Shown here piece after piece: positions 26,674 to 37,723 of a DNA stretch of 64,000 bases. Both the position numbers and the translations under genes were made by a program. Position 1 is the first letter of the stretch. Each line of letters begins with the position of its first letter. The DNA comes from Larix kaempferi (lineage: Eukaryota; Streptophyta; Pinopsida; Pinales; Pinaceae), in the NCBI GenBank assembly GCA_027924585.1, contig BSBM01000712.1:1002001-1066000 (forward strand), written 5' to 3'. The notes under the pieces were generated by a model. That model searched no databases. It was given only the letters and a program-made list of their open reading frames with translations, and was not told the DNA's origin.

Positions 26674-27423
26674 ATGGGAAATAAGAAAAACCGCCAAAGT
26701 GAAAGTGATCATAAACGTGATGATGATGCTCATAGGGAAAGAGAAAGATTCAGATATCATGCCAAAAAGCATGGGTTCCACAAAAGGAAGAGACAATTAT
26801 TGAAGATGTAAATATAGATTTACATGATAATGTTGATGAAATGGATATTGAAAATCGAGTACAAGAACAAATTGAAGCTGAATAGACCATTGTTGAAGAT
26901 GTAAATAGGGATTTGCATGTTAATGTTTATGAAGTCAATATTGAAGATCAAGTTCAAGAACAAGAAATTGGACCTGGTATGTATATATCGTGCATTTTCC
27001 AAATTCATTTTTTATAATGAATTGTATTTTTGGATATATATTAAATCAAATTTAAATGAATGTATAGGTGCTTTCACCATTGATGATGAAATGTTAGAAG
27101 ACATTGATTGTGACAAATATGGGGAAAAAATAGACACACGTGTTGCACGATATCGTGCTATGCAAATTTATGATGATATTCTCAAACACTATTCAATAGC
27201 AGGACAAGAGCAAATTTTGAGATGTTTATTAGTGTCCAAGAAGTTAAGAGGTGCTACATCATTATTGGGTATTCACAAGGCGACAAAAGAGTCGAAATTG
27301 AAACATAATGTGATAGAAAATATAAGTGATGCAATACAAATTCTTGAAAAATCCAGGACGAAAGATACCAAAGCTACACATAGAGCAATTGAGATCATAT
27401 TTACGAAACATGTGTATATGTAA
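26674..27423 (+). pseudogene. Gene b, X1 copy: spliced unrecognised protein
   Basis: ATG 26674 opens a very basic head (MGNKKNRQSESDHKRDDD...), and a +1 shift near 26785 leads into an acidic stretch. There a unit of about 30 residues is duplicated (pattern TI.EDVN.DLH.NV...IE..VQEQ). A TAG lies between the two units. An intron is predicted at 26977-27067 (91 bp, donor G|GTATGT, acceptor TATAG|G, phase 1), joining ...EIGPG to AFTIDDEMLEDID. The last exon runs to TAA at 27421-27423 with a helical, Lys/Arg-rich C-terminus. No domain was recognised. It is convergent with gene c and divergent from gene a. The intron argues against a retroposed origin. Confidence 0.55.
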
Positions 27424-27860
27424 CATACATGTACTTTAAAAATTAAAATATGTGTACTAAATACATGGATTAATTTGAACATTACATATACTCTAGAGCT
27501 TTAAACCAATTTCCTAAAACCATTTCAAGATTGAACATTAAACTAGATATAAGATTGACTATTATTATGAAAGAAAATTGTAACTTGTACATAAAAATTT
27601 AATAATACATACATTCATGAACATCATGCAAAATAATATTCTAAGCATTTACCACAGAAATTATGGTATGTAATTAGCCCCCCCCAAAAGTTAGATCATT
27701 CAAAACAAATATAGAATATGTAAGTTCAATGTACATATATAATCCAAAAATAAAGTTCTTGAATGTCCAAAACAACTACAATATATGTATCAACATGCAG
27801 ATATAAGAAATATGGTAGTATGAGAAAACAAAAAGGGACCAATAAAAATCATTCTCTAAA

Positions 27861-29473
27861 TCAAAGTCCACCAATATCCTTCAATGTGGTCTTCCCTTTG
27901 TCTCGCCAAGTCCCAACCTACAACATGTATAAAAGAAAATTATGAATCTCATAGCTTATTTAAACAATTTTAAACTAAATTCAAAAGCTAAAATATTAAA
28001 CTTATAAAAATAAAATTGAAAAGAATAGTTCAATTATAAACAAAATTACCTCAGTGCCAATGTCCACATCCATCGAAGAACCAATATCCTCACCACCAAT
28101 GTCCATATTTTCTCATGTTTCCTAAAATTTAAATTTTGTTAATAAATAAAACATTATGCAAGTAAAATAAACTAAAGTTAAGCAATTCACTTAAAACCAA
28201 AACAAAAAAATTGAAAACATGAGCTCACAAGAGATGGAAAATCATCAAAAAAGTTGGAACCTAAATGAACCTGCATGGATAAAACCCTTTTCAATTTCAA
28301 AAGGAGTTCACATTAACAATAATATACATAGATTACTTAAAATTCTAAAAAACATACAATATCTTTCAAACATAAATATAAATTTATAAATAATAAATAT
28401 ACCTCTCTAAGATGCTCTTCTACATTTTCACTAGTGGAGAGTCGAAAATCATGTTCATTCAACATTCTAGAAAACTGCAATCAATAAACATTTACGTAAT
28501 GTTTTTATTACTATATATCAAAAAATACATAATGTCATAGATATGATATAACAAAAAGTTCAATTCAAAATGAATAAAACAATTAAATATATTGTATGTA
28601 CATAAACAAAAGACCTCTCCTATACTCTGTGTGGCATGGGATAAGACATCCGAAGTTGTATCACGACAAACCTTAGCATAAGTCCTAACATATTCAATGC
28701 TCATTAAATCTACCTCATTATTTGTTTTGTAAACAAACTTTTGACTAATAGTTGCTCGAGCCCTCTCTCGAACCAGTCCCACATAAACTCCTACAAATGC
28801 CGACATTAAACCTTCAGCAACAGAATCCATTGCAGCTGTCCCAAGTTGGGATGTGGGCTCCATCTCCGTTTTTAAATCCACAAGCCTGGTTGGGAGAGAT
28901 ATCTGGGGTGGAGGTCGAAGAGTTGTGGGATCTCTAAGAGTGCCTTTTTTATCATATATTCGCCCCTTTCCGATTCCATAAAAGATACAATGAATATCGG
29001 TATAGTCTAGCTTCATATTAAAAAAAAACTCTGCTTAAAAAAATCTGGCGAAATAATTAGGAACCTCATCATTCCATGGAAACCTACCATAGGCTGCAAA
29101 GAACCAATCATATAATAGATGTGCAAGTTTAGGGTGCTTGAAAGATTGCACTTTCAACATTTTTCTCTTTAGGCATTCTTTGAAGTTAAGCATTGAATTG
29201 GCATGTTCTTTGGTCACTCTCACCTTCACAACAACCCACTTGTCCGGACCCATCACGTGTGCCCTTCTCCTCCACATCAATTCAAAAAAAACGTATGTAG
29301 TTGGTCTGAGACCCTCATATACCTCAATGAATTTTCGCAATGACCGCAAAATAGTCTTTGGACTTTGTTTGCTCTCTGGACGGAGATCCAAACTAGAAAA
29401 ATCATGTTGCAACTTGTCATAGTGAGATCTACATCTTTCAAGGGTCATTTGTTGAACACCACTTTCCCGTGGA
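27861..29473 (-). pseudogene. Gene c, X1 copy: 3' exons of an unrecognised multi-exon gene, 5' end lost
   Basis: Predicted minus-strand exons: part of exon 2 (29473-28615), exon 3 (28474-28403, 72 nt), exon 4 (28270-28229, 42 nt), exon 5 (28121-28050, 72 nt), exon 6 (27917-27861, 57 nt including TGA). Each is bounded by GT and AG, and all junctions after exon 2 are phase 0, which strongly supports a real spliced gene. Exon 2 has a TAA near 29035 where the X2 copy has a Tyr codon. Exon 5 has a shared early TGA. The exon 2 protein has a hydrophobic Gly-rich patch (FVGVYVGLVRERAR) and a Thr/Ser-rich C-terminal part. Exon 1 and the start of exon 2 are missing because the duplication ends at 29473. 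The family is unknown. Confidence 0.6.
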
Positions 29474-30229
29474 CAAACATTACAAGATCTCCCTCATATT
29501 TACTTTTTACTTTGTATTATTCTTTTTTGTTTATGGCAACCAATAAGGATAAACATGGACAAAAGTTACAAAATCTCCCTTATATTGAGCTCTAGAGCGC
29601 CTCTCAACGCAATTATTAGCTATTATATAAGAAATAAGGTTGATTTTGAAAAGATAAATACTCCTTATGCTTCTTTTCACTAACTGATTTAAACATTTCC
29701 TAATTTGGTTTTTATAGATCTTTCTAATTAATTGAATGCTATGAAGTAAAATTGGAATTCGAAATAAAATTGTTCATTAAAGTTGATAATTTTAACCATT
29801 GTATTATTTATATAACAAACTTTTAATTAACACTAATCATTATGAAGAAATAATCAAATTGTTTGATAATAAGTTGTCAAATTCCAATTTTAATGTAAAC
29901 GATAAAGTCAAATTGAGATATTCTTATACATGAAGAATTATGGATTTTTGGTTGATTATTTCTACTCCATCTATAAAGACATTAACTAATAATTAATAAT
30001 TGGGCACTTAACAATAGGGTAATTAATTGAATGATGTGGAGTATAATTGAAATTTGAAGAAAAAATTGTTTATGAAAATTTGATAATTAATTATATTATT
30101 TTTATAAAAGCTAATTGTTAAATTTTATTATTATTGTAAAGAATAAAAATTAAATTGAAACTTTTTTTTCAATAATTTTACTATTCATAATATGAATAAA
30201 AAAAACTACATAATATACTTATTCCATGG
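29470..30229. repeat. Direct repeat R2 (right flank of block X1)
   Basis: Nearly identical to R1 (21067-21835). It starts in the third unit of the 85-bp array, exactly where the R1 homology begins, and ends at ACTTATTCCATGGATAGC. A small deletion in an A/T run separates the two copies near 30165. It is joined to X1 by a GTGGA microhomology. Confidence 0.85.
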
Positions 30230-33200
30230 ATAGCTTTCACAACTACTATTAAACATATTACGACAAAAAACATAATATTATGGGACATTACACCTGTCCT
30301 TGACTTGCCATAATTTTTCAGTGATTACACCTAAATTATTTTTCCAAATTATTCTTCCAATGGATTGGATTTCGATGGGAGGAAATCAGAATGCCATTGC
30401 TCAATTGGGCATTGATCTACCCTTGAAATCAGTGTTGGGGATGAACCAAGTAGAGAACCAAAACTCCCAACTCATTTATGAATGCAACTAAACGATTTAT
30501 AAATCTACAAATTTACTATAGTGCAGGTTTACTTTATCTTCAAATAGTAATTTCAATCTCTCAAGTTCATGCTTGAAAACTGTATTTAAATTTTCAGCAT
30601 TCCTATTGTGTCTCGAATCATGCTCTTACATAAAAAGTTTATTTATTTTAGCATCCTTGTTAATGTGTCTCGAATTGCAGACTTAACTCTTGTTTTTAGT
30701 TTTCAGATTACATTTTCAAGCATTGCAATTTTCAGCCTTATATTTGTTTTATTGGAGGATGATTAGCATATACCATCTTTTGTGCTTGCAAATAGAGGTA
30801 GTAGGTTACAAAATGTTGGTTTTTTAGATTAAAAAAAGAGATATAAGTTGACATTGTACAAGAATAAAAACCTCATTTTATGCAGTAGTTTGAAACTGGG
30901 ATGAGGCAACAAAGGTGAGAACTTTGATGAAAGATAGGGGTGTGAAAAAGGAACCAGGTTGTAGTTGGATTGAGGCACAGAACAAGGTACATTCATTTGT
31001 TGTTCCGGACATATCACACCCAGAAGTTTTAATTGTTTAATTTAATTTTTTAGAGATTAATACTATAAATGGTTTAATTTGATTTTAAATTAACATATTA
31101 ATAGTTATGATTGTAATAGATTAATATGAAGTGATATATGGAATTGAAAGAATAAAGGATTACAAGAAAGAGATTAAAACCAGAAATGTAAGTGATTTTC
31201 TCTTAGTAACAATAAATATAATTGTAAAGGTTATGTAGAAGTAAGCAAAATAATTTTGTACAAAATTAGTTGATGATGATGATGATAATCAACTTTGGTC
31301 TATTGGACTTGAAGAAATTACTTTGTTTGATGTAACAAATTATTCTTATGCTCAAAAAGCTTAGAGAGAAGGGTACAAAGGTCACCATAGTTTTGACAAG
31401 TTATAAAATTAGAGAAGTTCTGTGAGTTTAGAAGTTTAATCCTATTTTTTTATTTAATTAGTTATTTAGATTTTTTATATTTAATTATGGACAAACTTTA
31501 TATATATAAAAATAAAAAATAAAATAGTAAATAATATTTTTCCAAGAAAAGGGTAAATCAATTTTATATTTATTAATTTTTACCTTTTTATTTAATAATG
31601 ATTAAAAAATAATTTTTAATAAATGTCATATAAACTTTTTGATCATACTTAATCATAGTCATTATATTTATATATGGATATTTAATATGTCCATTTGTAT
31701 AAAATTAGGATGAGGGCATCTAATCTGTACATGTGACAAGTAGGATAAAACTTATAATATAATATAATAAAAATATTGGACCATTTTAGATGAAACATAT
31801 AATAAGTTGTGTGATTTATACTTTTCATAACTTCATTAAAATATTTTGTTTATGAATTTTTTTTACAATGGAAGCATAGATAAAGTTAAAGTAGGGAATT
31901 TTATTGTTCAAGTTAAAGTTGACCATTACAAGGTCTTATTTGGGAAGGTCTTATAGAGTGAATGACTAAGGGTAACATTGGGGGAAGTTTTTAGCTTATA
32001 GGTGGATGGACAAAACCATGCTCTTTTGGTCTTTTTGGCTTTAGTAGTCCCAAGTTCAAAATTGTTATTAGATGGTTTTCTTATGTGTTAGTAGGATGTC
32101 CTTTAGCAAGATGGTAGGATATCAATGTTGTAATAGGTTATTGATGATAACCTATACGAATTTAGACCAAAGTAGTTGTGGTACCTTTGAATGAATGGAA
32201 AAAAAAGGTTGAAGGGAGTTGATTTAAACATCACTAATTTTTATCGGAAGTTTATAAGGATAAAAAAGATGTATTTTTTAACCATTAAAAAAATAGGTCA
32301 TTAAACATTAAGTGGAAAACATAACTAAAGAATGAGAAAATGGAGATCACATAGGAGTCATCACAAAAATGATTTTTTTCCAAGAAAAACAAACATCTTA
32401 ATAATACATTATAGATAAATCAAATATACATATGCATGTGCCATCATGTTACTCTCAAAATAGCATAGTATGCTTCAACTTGAGCGAGAATTGATTTTGT
32501 TAATCTACCAAGTGTCTTCATTACAAATTTATATTGAAAAATTTCATCTATATTTTAGTTTTACAAAAAAATCAAATAAAAAAGTAACATTAATTTTTTT
32601 TTTTCGTTGCTTCCTTTCTTTAGAAAGTGTGTAGTAGTGAGATTAAACATGGATAAAATGGGTCATGGTTGGAAAGTTATGTCCATATTTTTCTAAGATT
32701 CTCATTAGGGTGATGTTTTCATTGGACTCCTTATAGACATGTAGGAAGGTGAGAAAAATTAAATGAGCTCTACCCTCTTTTGGGTCATGGTTGGAAAGCT
32801 ATGTCCATATTTTTTTAAGAGCCTCATTAGGGTGATGTTTTCATTGAACTCCTTATTGACATGTAGGAAGGTGAGAACAATGAAATGAGATCTACCCTCT
32901 TTGATTCTACCCATTAGAAGGACATGCAATAGATTATTCATCTTGAAAGTTTTCCCACTCCACAATGAATTTAGAGTCTCTTGTTACTTATGTGATGTTT
33001 AAACCTATTTCCATCTCAATTTTCAGCAATAACCAACGTGTACATAATACACCGTTATTGTTAGATCCCACTCTCATTTATTGCAAAACAAATAAGTTAT
33101 CCCTCCCTTATAAATATTAATCTAAGTCATGCTCCACTTTTTGTCAAAATAACCCCAATCTCAAAATTGAGTGGGCCATCTACCAAAGTGCCCATATGTT

Positions 33201-33715
33201 TAAACCAACCTAAAAATATAATTGAAAGTCCATGGTAAACAAACATGATGGTCTTAGTCCCAAGCATAAACAAAGAGTCATCAAGTTGCATGTCATTGCG
33301 TGGAAGATCGTCATAGGTTGGATCCCAACCCATACTAGTGACTATTCACAAAAGAAAGATACTCTCTTTTTCACTTCGTCAAATCTACTTTACTAACCTT
33401 TTTTTCACCTTTCGGCATCCCATTACACTTTATGAGACAATTGCTAGTTAATAATTTTATTATTAATATTCCGACCATGTGTTTATAAATAAATCCAAAA
33501 AATTATCATCTCACTTGGTAGGATAATAATGAGTCCAAACTAAGTTTCACACTTTTTCAAACGATAATGTCTATCTCAATGGGAGGATGATAATGAGTCC
33601 AAACTCCAAACTAAGTTCCACGCACTTCCAAACGATAATAATTGGACACTTAGTATTATAATTAGAGTACAATTACAATATAGAAAAATCTCTTCTAGAT
33701 TTGATCATCCTAATG
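30230..33715. other. Mostly non-coding, AT-rich, with local tandem duplications
   Basis: Apart from the PPR fragment at 30897-31034, no gene is supported. It holds a two-unit duplication of about 122 bp (32659-32780 and 32781-32900, both starting TGGGTCATGGTTGGAAAG). A shorter duplication lies at 33520-33650 (ATAATGAGTCCAAACT twice, with CAAACGATAAT after each). Minus-strand frames at 32965-32759 and 33333-33127 look codon-like but match nothing I recognise. Confidence 0.55.
30897..31034 (+). pseudogene. Fragment of a PLS-class PPR protein gene (E-type C-terminal motif)
   Basis: In frame from 30897 the sequence reads WDEATKVRTLMKDRGVKKEP, then GCSWIE, then a KVHSFVV..D.SHPE ending. This matches the end of the last PPR motifs and the E domain of plant organellar RNA-editing type PPR proteins, where GCSWIE and HxFxxxDxSHP are hallmarks. 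Only about 46 codons remain; upstream repeats and the downstream DYW domain are not visible. It is an isolated gene relic, either retroposed or carried by an element. There is no sign of expression. Confidence 0.8.
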
Positions 33716-33725
33716 CATGAATATT

Positions 33726-34393
33726 CTTAATGGATACAACCTATGGATTATGAGCCTATGTCTTTTAGATGCCACAAGTGCCATGATCATGGCCACTTAT
33801 ATAGATATTTCCCTTTGAACAAGCACAACCACTCTGATCCACAAGCAGAGGAAAAAGACAGTGAAGGATTCTAAAAATCAGGAAAAAAATGACGCCACAA
33901 CCGCAAGAATTATCCGGAGGAGAAAAAATCTAACATCCCAACCATAAGTAACAACTTTGCAGTTCTAGAGGAAAAGACAAAAAAACTAGAAAATGAAAAG
34001 ACGAAGGAGGGACCCGATCTACAGAAGGCACACCAAAACAAGCAAAATATTATGGATTTGGATCCCACTGGTAGTCCGATAAGGGAAGCTTAGCCTAACC
34101 CTCATGCATAAACGAAACAACAGGGAACCCCTACAATCAAATTGCAAAAAATAGTAATAGAGCCAGGCCCGAGATCTATCATGGATGAGGATATGGAAGA
34201 GCTTGAAATCAACGAACTTGATATTCTAGGAAGGGAAGACACATGCTCTCAGAAAGCATACCACTCCATACTACCAAAGAAAATCCAGCTCCTTAAGGAA
34301 GCTCTAACCAAAGAAAAATCTCAAAACAAGCTAGGAGTACAAAATCTTCCTCAGAAAGTCAAGCAAAAGCTCCATAGAGATAACAAGAAGTGA
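33726..34393 (+). pseudogene. LINE ORF1, C-terminal part with CCHC zinc knuckle
   Basis: Reads MSFRCHKCHDHGHLYRYFPL near 33755-33820. It fits the C-x2-C-x4-H-x4-C knuckle of plant L1 ORF1 except that the last Cys is Tyr, so zinc binding is probably lost. Downstream is the usual low-complexity, Lys/Glu-rich tail with NNFAVLEE, followed by an acidic stretch ending at TGA 34391-34393. Several stops interrupt the frame between 33870 and 34110. The N-terminal RNA-binding portion is missing. ORF2 starts about 110 bp downstream, the expected layout. Confidence 0.75.
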
Positions 34394-34503
34394 GGTCGGA
34401 AGACCGATCTGCAAAGGGACAACCAGATTGGAACCAGGTTAGTTGAATCAGGACAATATGCCCAGCTAACGAAATTCTTCCCCTCCTTAACCCCTAGATA
34501 TCA

Positions 34504-37500
34504 ATGCAATTAACCTCCTGGAATGTGAAAGGCCTAAACAGGCCTACAAAACACCGAATGCTGAAGCAAAAAATTATTCAAGACATGCCAACTTTGGAGA
34601 GGCAGTAAAGCAATAGCGATTGATGCCAATGGAGCCTCTAGGGGTTTAGCCATTGCATGGAACCCTTCTTTGATCCAGCTGGATAAATTCACGGCCAATG
34701 CTCACTCTCTTTCATCCTCCTTCCACATTCTAGGTACCGAGATCACTGGCCACCTATTGAATGTCTATGGGCCTCAATATCCATCCCCCAAGTCACACTT
34801 GCTTAATTATATGGACTGGTTCACAAACTAGCACTCTGACTGCATGCTCATTATAGGAGGAGATTTCAATATGATAACCTCGCTATAAGAAAACAAGGGT
34901 GGCAGGATTTTTTTAACCAACGAAGACCTCATATTCAAAACTTGCATTGACAATTGCCACCTGATCGATCTCCCAACCTCTGAAGGCTACTTCACTTGGA
35001 ACAATAGGAGAGATGGAGAAAAACATATTTCCACGCATCTGGATCACTTCTTGGTCTCCGAAAAGGTGATAGAGGTGGGAGGACTTCTTGTAGCCTCTGT
35101 CCTCCCTTCCGCGGGTTCGTATCACTGGCCCATCTCCCTCTCATGGAAAAAATATGGCACTAAGAATCAACGCCCCTTCCACTTTGAAAACTTTGGGCTG
35201 GATCACCCTACTTCTACGACACTGTGTGCACCTGGTGGTCAAATATGAAAGTGGAAGGCCGTTCCAAAATGGCCATCATTCAGCAGAAATTAAAAATCCT
35301 CAAATCCAAACTTCGGAAATGGAATCAAAACACTTTCGGGAACATATTTAAAGCAAAAAGTGATCTGGAAAAAGAGTTGAAACAGATACAACAAAACATT
35401 ATGGAGCATGGACATTCGAAGGTCTTGAAGCAAAAACAAATAGACACTCTAACACAATTGGACAAACGTTGTAAGCAAGAAGAAATTATGTGGAGTCAAA
35501 AGTCTTGCATTACATGGCTAAAAGAAGGGGAATGCAGTACTACATTCTTCCATCGGACCACCATACAACACAGAAAGTGCAATCGAATCTCCGCTATCAA
35601 AATGGAGGAAGGGGAAACTCTAAAGGACCATGGGAAAATCAAGCAGGAACTGGTTAGACATTTCCAACATCTCCTCACTAAAGAAAATACTTCAATATTG
35701 CAAGCCATCATTCAAGTAACTAACAACATTCCTAAAATCCTCACGGTTGAGCACAATGCTTCCCTTATGAAGGTCATCTCGATACAGGAGGTTGAAACCG
35801 CGGTAAATCAAATGGATGATGACAAAGCCCCAAGTCAGGATGGTTTTAGCATAAACATTTTCCACCACTGCTGGGATCTCTTAAAGTAGGAAGTCCTCGA
35901 GTTAGTAGAATAATCAAGGAGAAAACAGTGTGTTCTCCCTTCTCTGAACGAAACCTATCTCACGTTGATTCCCAAGGAGTTTCGAGAAACCCAAACTGGT
36001 AAGTTCATACCCATCTCTCTCTGCAATGTTATTTACAAAATCATTACAAAGGTGGTTGCTAATCATCTCAAAGCCCTCCTCCCCATTATCATCTCCCTGA
36101 GCAAATAGATTATGTATAAGGCCAAAAAATTCTTGATGGGATCAGCCTGGATCACGAGGTGATCCACTCTCTCAAAACCACTAAAACCCCAGGGATGCTT
36201 GTAAATCTTGACCTCTCTAAATATTTCGACAAACTCAGCTGGTATTTCATGGAAAAAATGCTTCAATCTTTCGGCTTCAGTAAGGATTGGACCAGCTAGG
36301 TCATGGTCCTCACCTCTTCTGCCTTTTTCTCTATCCTTATCAATGGTCTTCCTTCTGCTACCTTCTCTCCCTCAAGAGGCATCTGTCAAGGAGATCCTCT
36401 CTCTCCCTTCCTATTCATTTTAATGGCCGAAGGTCTAGGAAAAATGATCAATGCCAAAGTAACAAATGGGTCTCTCATAGGGATCTCCATTCATGGAAAT
36501 CCCCCCCTTTCTTATTAGCAATTCATGGATGACAACCTCCTATTTGGACACCGCTCAGTTCAAGAATCCACCACCCTCAAACGCACTCTGAATACTTTCT
36601 TTGAAGCCTCTGGTACCACCATTAACTTGGAGAAATCCCAGATTTTTTTTTCAACACCGATCACATCACCCAGCCCAACATTTCCCGCATCCTTGGATTT
36701 TTTGTGTCCTCCCTCCTGTCCAAATATATTCGGGCGCCATTAAACACTCTTCGTGGAAGGAACTCTTAAGACAAAATTGAAAGTAAAATCTCCTCTTAGA
36801 CTTTCAGGACTTTGAACTTGCATAATAGACTTATTCTCCTCAAATTTGTTCTTCAATCAATGCCCCTCTATCTTTTGTATGTTCTTGCCACTCCCAAGTC
36901 GGTCCTCAATGCAATGCGCAAAATTCAAATATCCTTCCTCTAGGGAGGAAATCATGATAACCACAAGTGGGCCCTTGTCAAATGGAAAAATGTTTTCCTA
37001 TTCAAGCAGGAAGGAGGTCTTGGAATCCGGGACCTAGAAATAAATAATGAGGTTCTCTCTGCAAAAATATGGTGGAAATGGATCACAAATAATGTCAGCT
37101 GTGGAACAGAAAGTATGCCCCAGATTGGCCCCCGTCCTAGCGCATCCGTTTGGAACACTTCATAACTCACCACATTTCATTTTGAACAAGGAATCTTGGC
37201 CAATTGGTGACCAAGTATGTGATCTCCCCCCCCCCCCAATAGAACTCCAATGGAAAACATTCCTATCCCTGAGCACTGGAGTGCGCCCCCTATGGGGTTC
37301 TTCAAACTCAACTTTGACAGTGCCTCAAAATGAAACCTTGGAACTCCAGGATTTGAAGGAGTTATCAGAGATACATCTGACACCATTCGTTGGGTTTAAT
37401 TTGGAGCTATAGGCCATGGCACGAACAATGCGGTAGAACTTTCTAATCTACTGGAAGGCATTAGGATTACTAATAGGCTGGGCATACTACCCCTAATCGC

Positions 37501-37723
37501 GGAGGGGGGTTCTCAAGTCATACTCTCATTGGCAGTTCAAATCCACAATGGTTATTTAGTCTTGAAGGTGTCTCCAAGTTGGTGGCTGGAACAGGGCCTA
37601 AATGATCTGGAAGACACTCTCTCGCAAGTCAGAGCCATCTCCTTTCAACATGTTAGGAGGAAATCCAATTCCCTTGCCAATCGTCTAGCTAACAAGGGGG
37701 TGGTCAGTTTCTCTTCCTTATAG
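34504..37723 (+). pseudogene. LINE ORF2: endonuclease, reverse transcriptase and RNase H
   Basis: The start ATG at 34504 gives MQLTSWNVKGLNRPTKHR, the first endonuclease motif. GGDFNMI (about 34857) and LDHFLVS (about 35040) follow. The reverse transcriptase has DDDKAPSQDGF (about 35815), IPKEF near 35970, SRGICQGDPLSPFLF (about 36372-36416) and QFMDDNLLF (about 36519), where the catalytic F.DD is kept. At least five frame changes and several stops occur. The C-terminal RNase H (about 37296-37723) keeps the LNFDSAS and NNAVEL motifs, but the third acidic residue is lost (EGGS for the usual EGDS). The tail HVRRKSNSLANRLAN is typical. It copied RNA into DNA at a nicked target in its active form. 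Confidence 0.9.

Larger units (their letters stand above)
22124..29473. repeat. Segmental duplication block X1 (copy of X2)
   Basis: About 7.3 kb nearly identical in order and sequence to 37743-45067. Homology starts at TTCATTCAAGG and ends at CCCGTGGA. At the right edge X1 switches straight into R2 (GGACAAAC), sharing only the word GTGGA at the join, whereas X2 continues into the rest of gene c. X1 is therefore the derived copy. It contains the 3' end of a LINE, gene a, the palindrome module, the 51-bp minisatellite, gene b and the 3' part of gene c. Confidence 0.9.
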
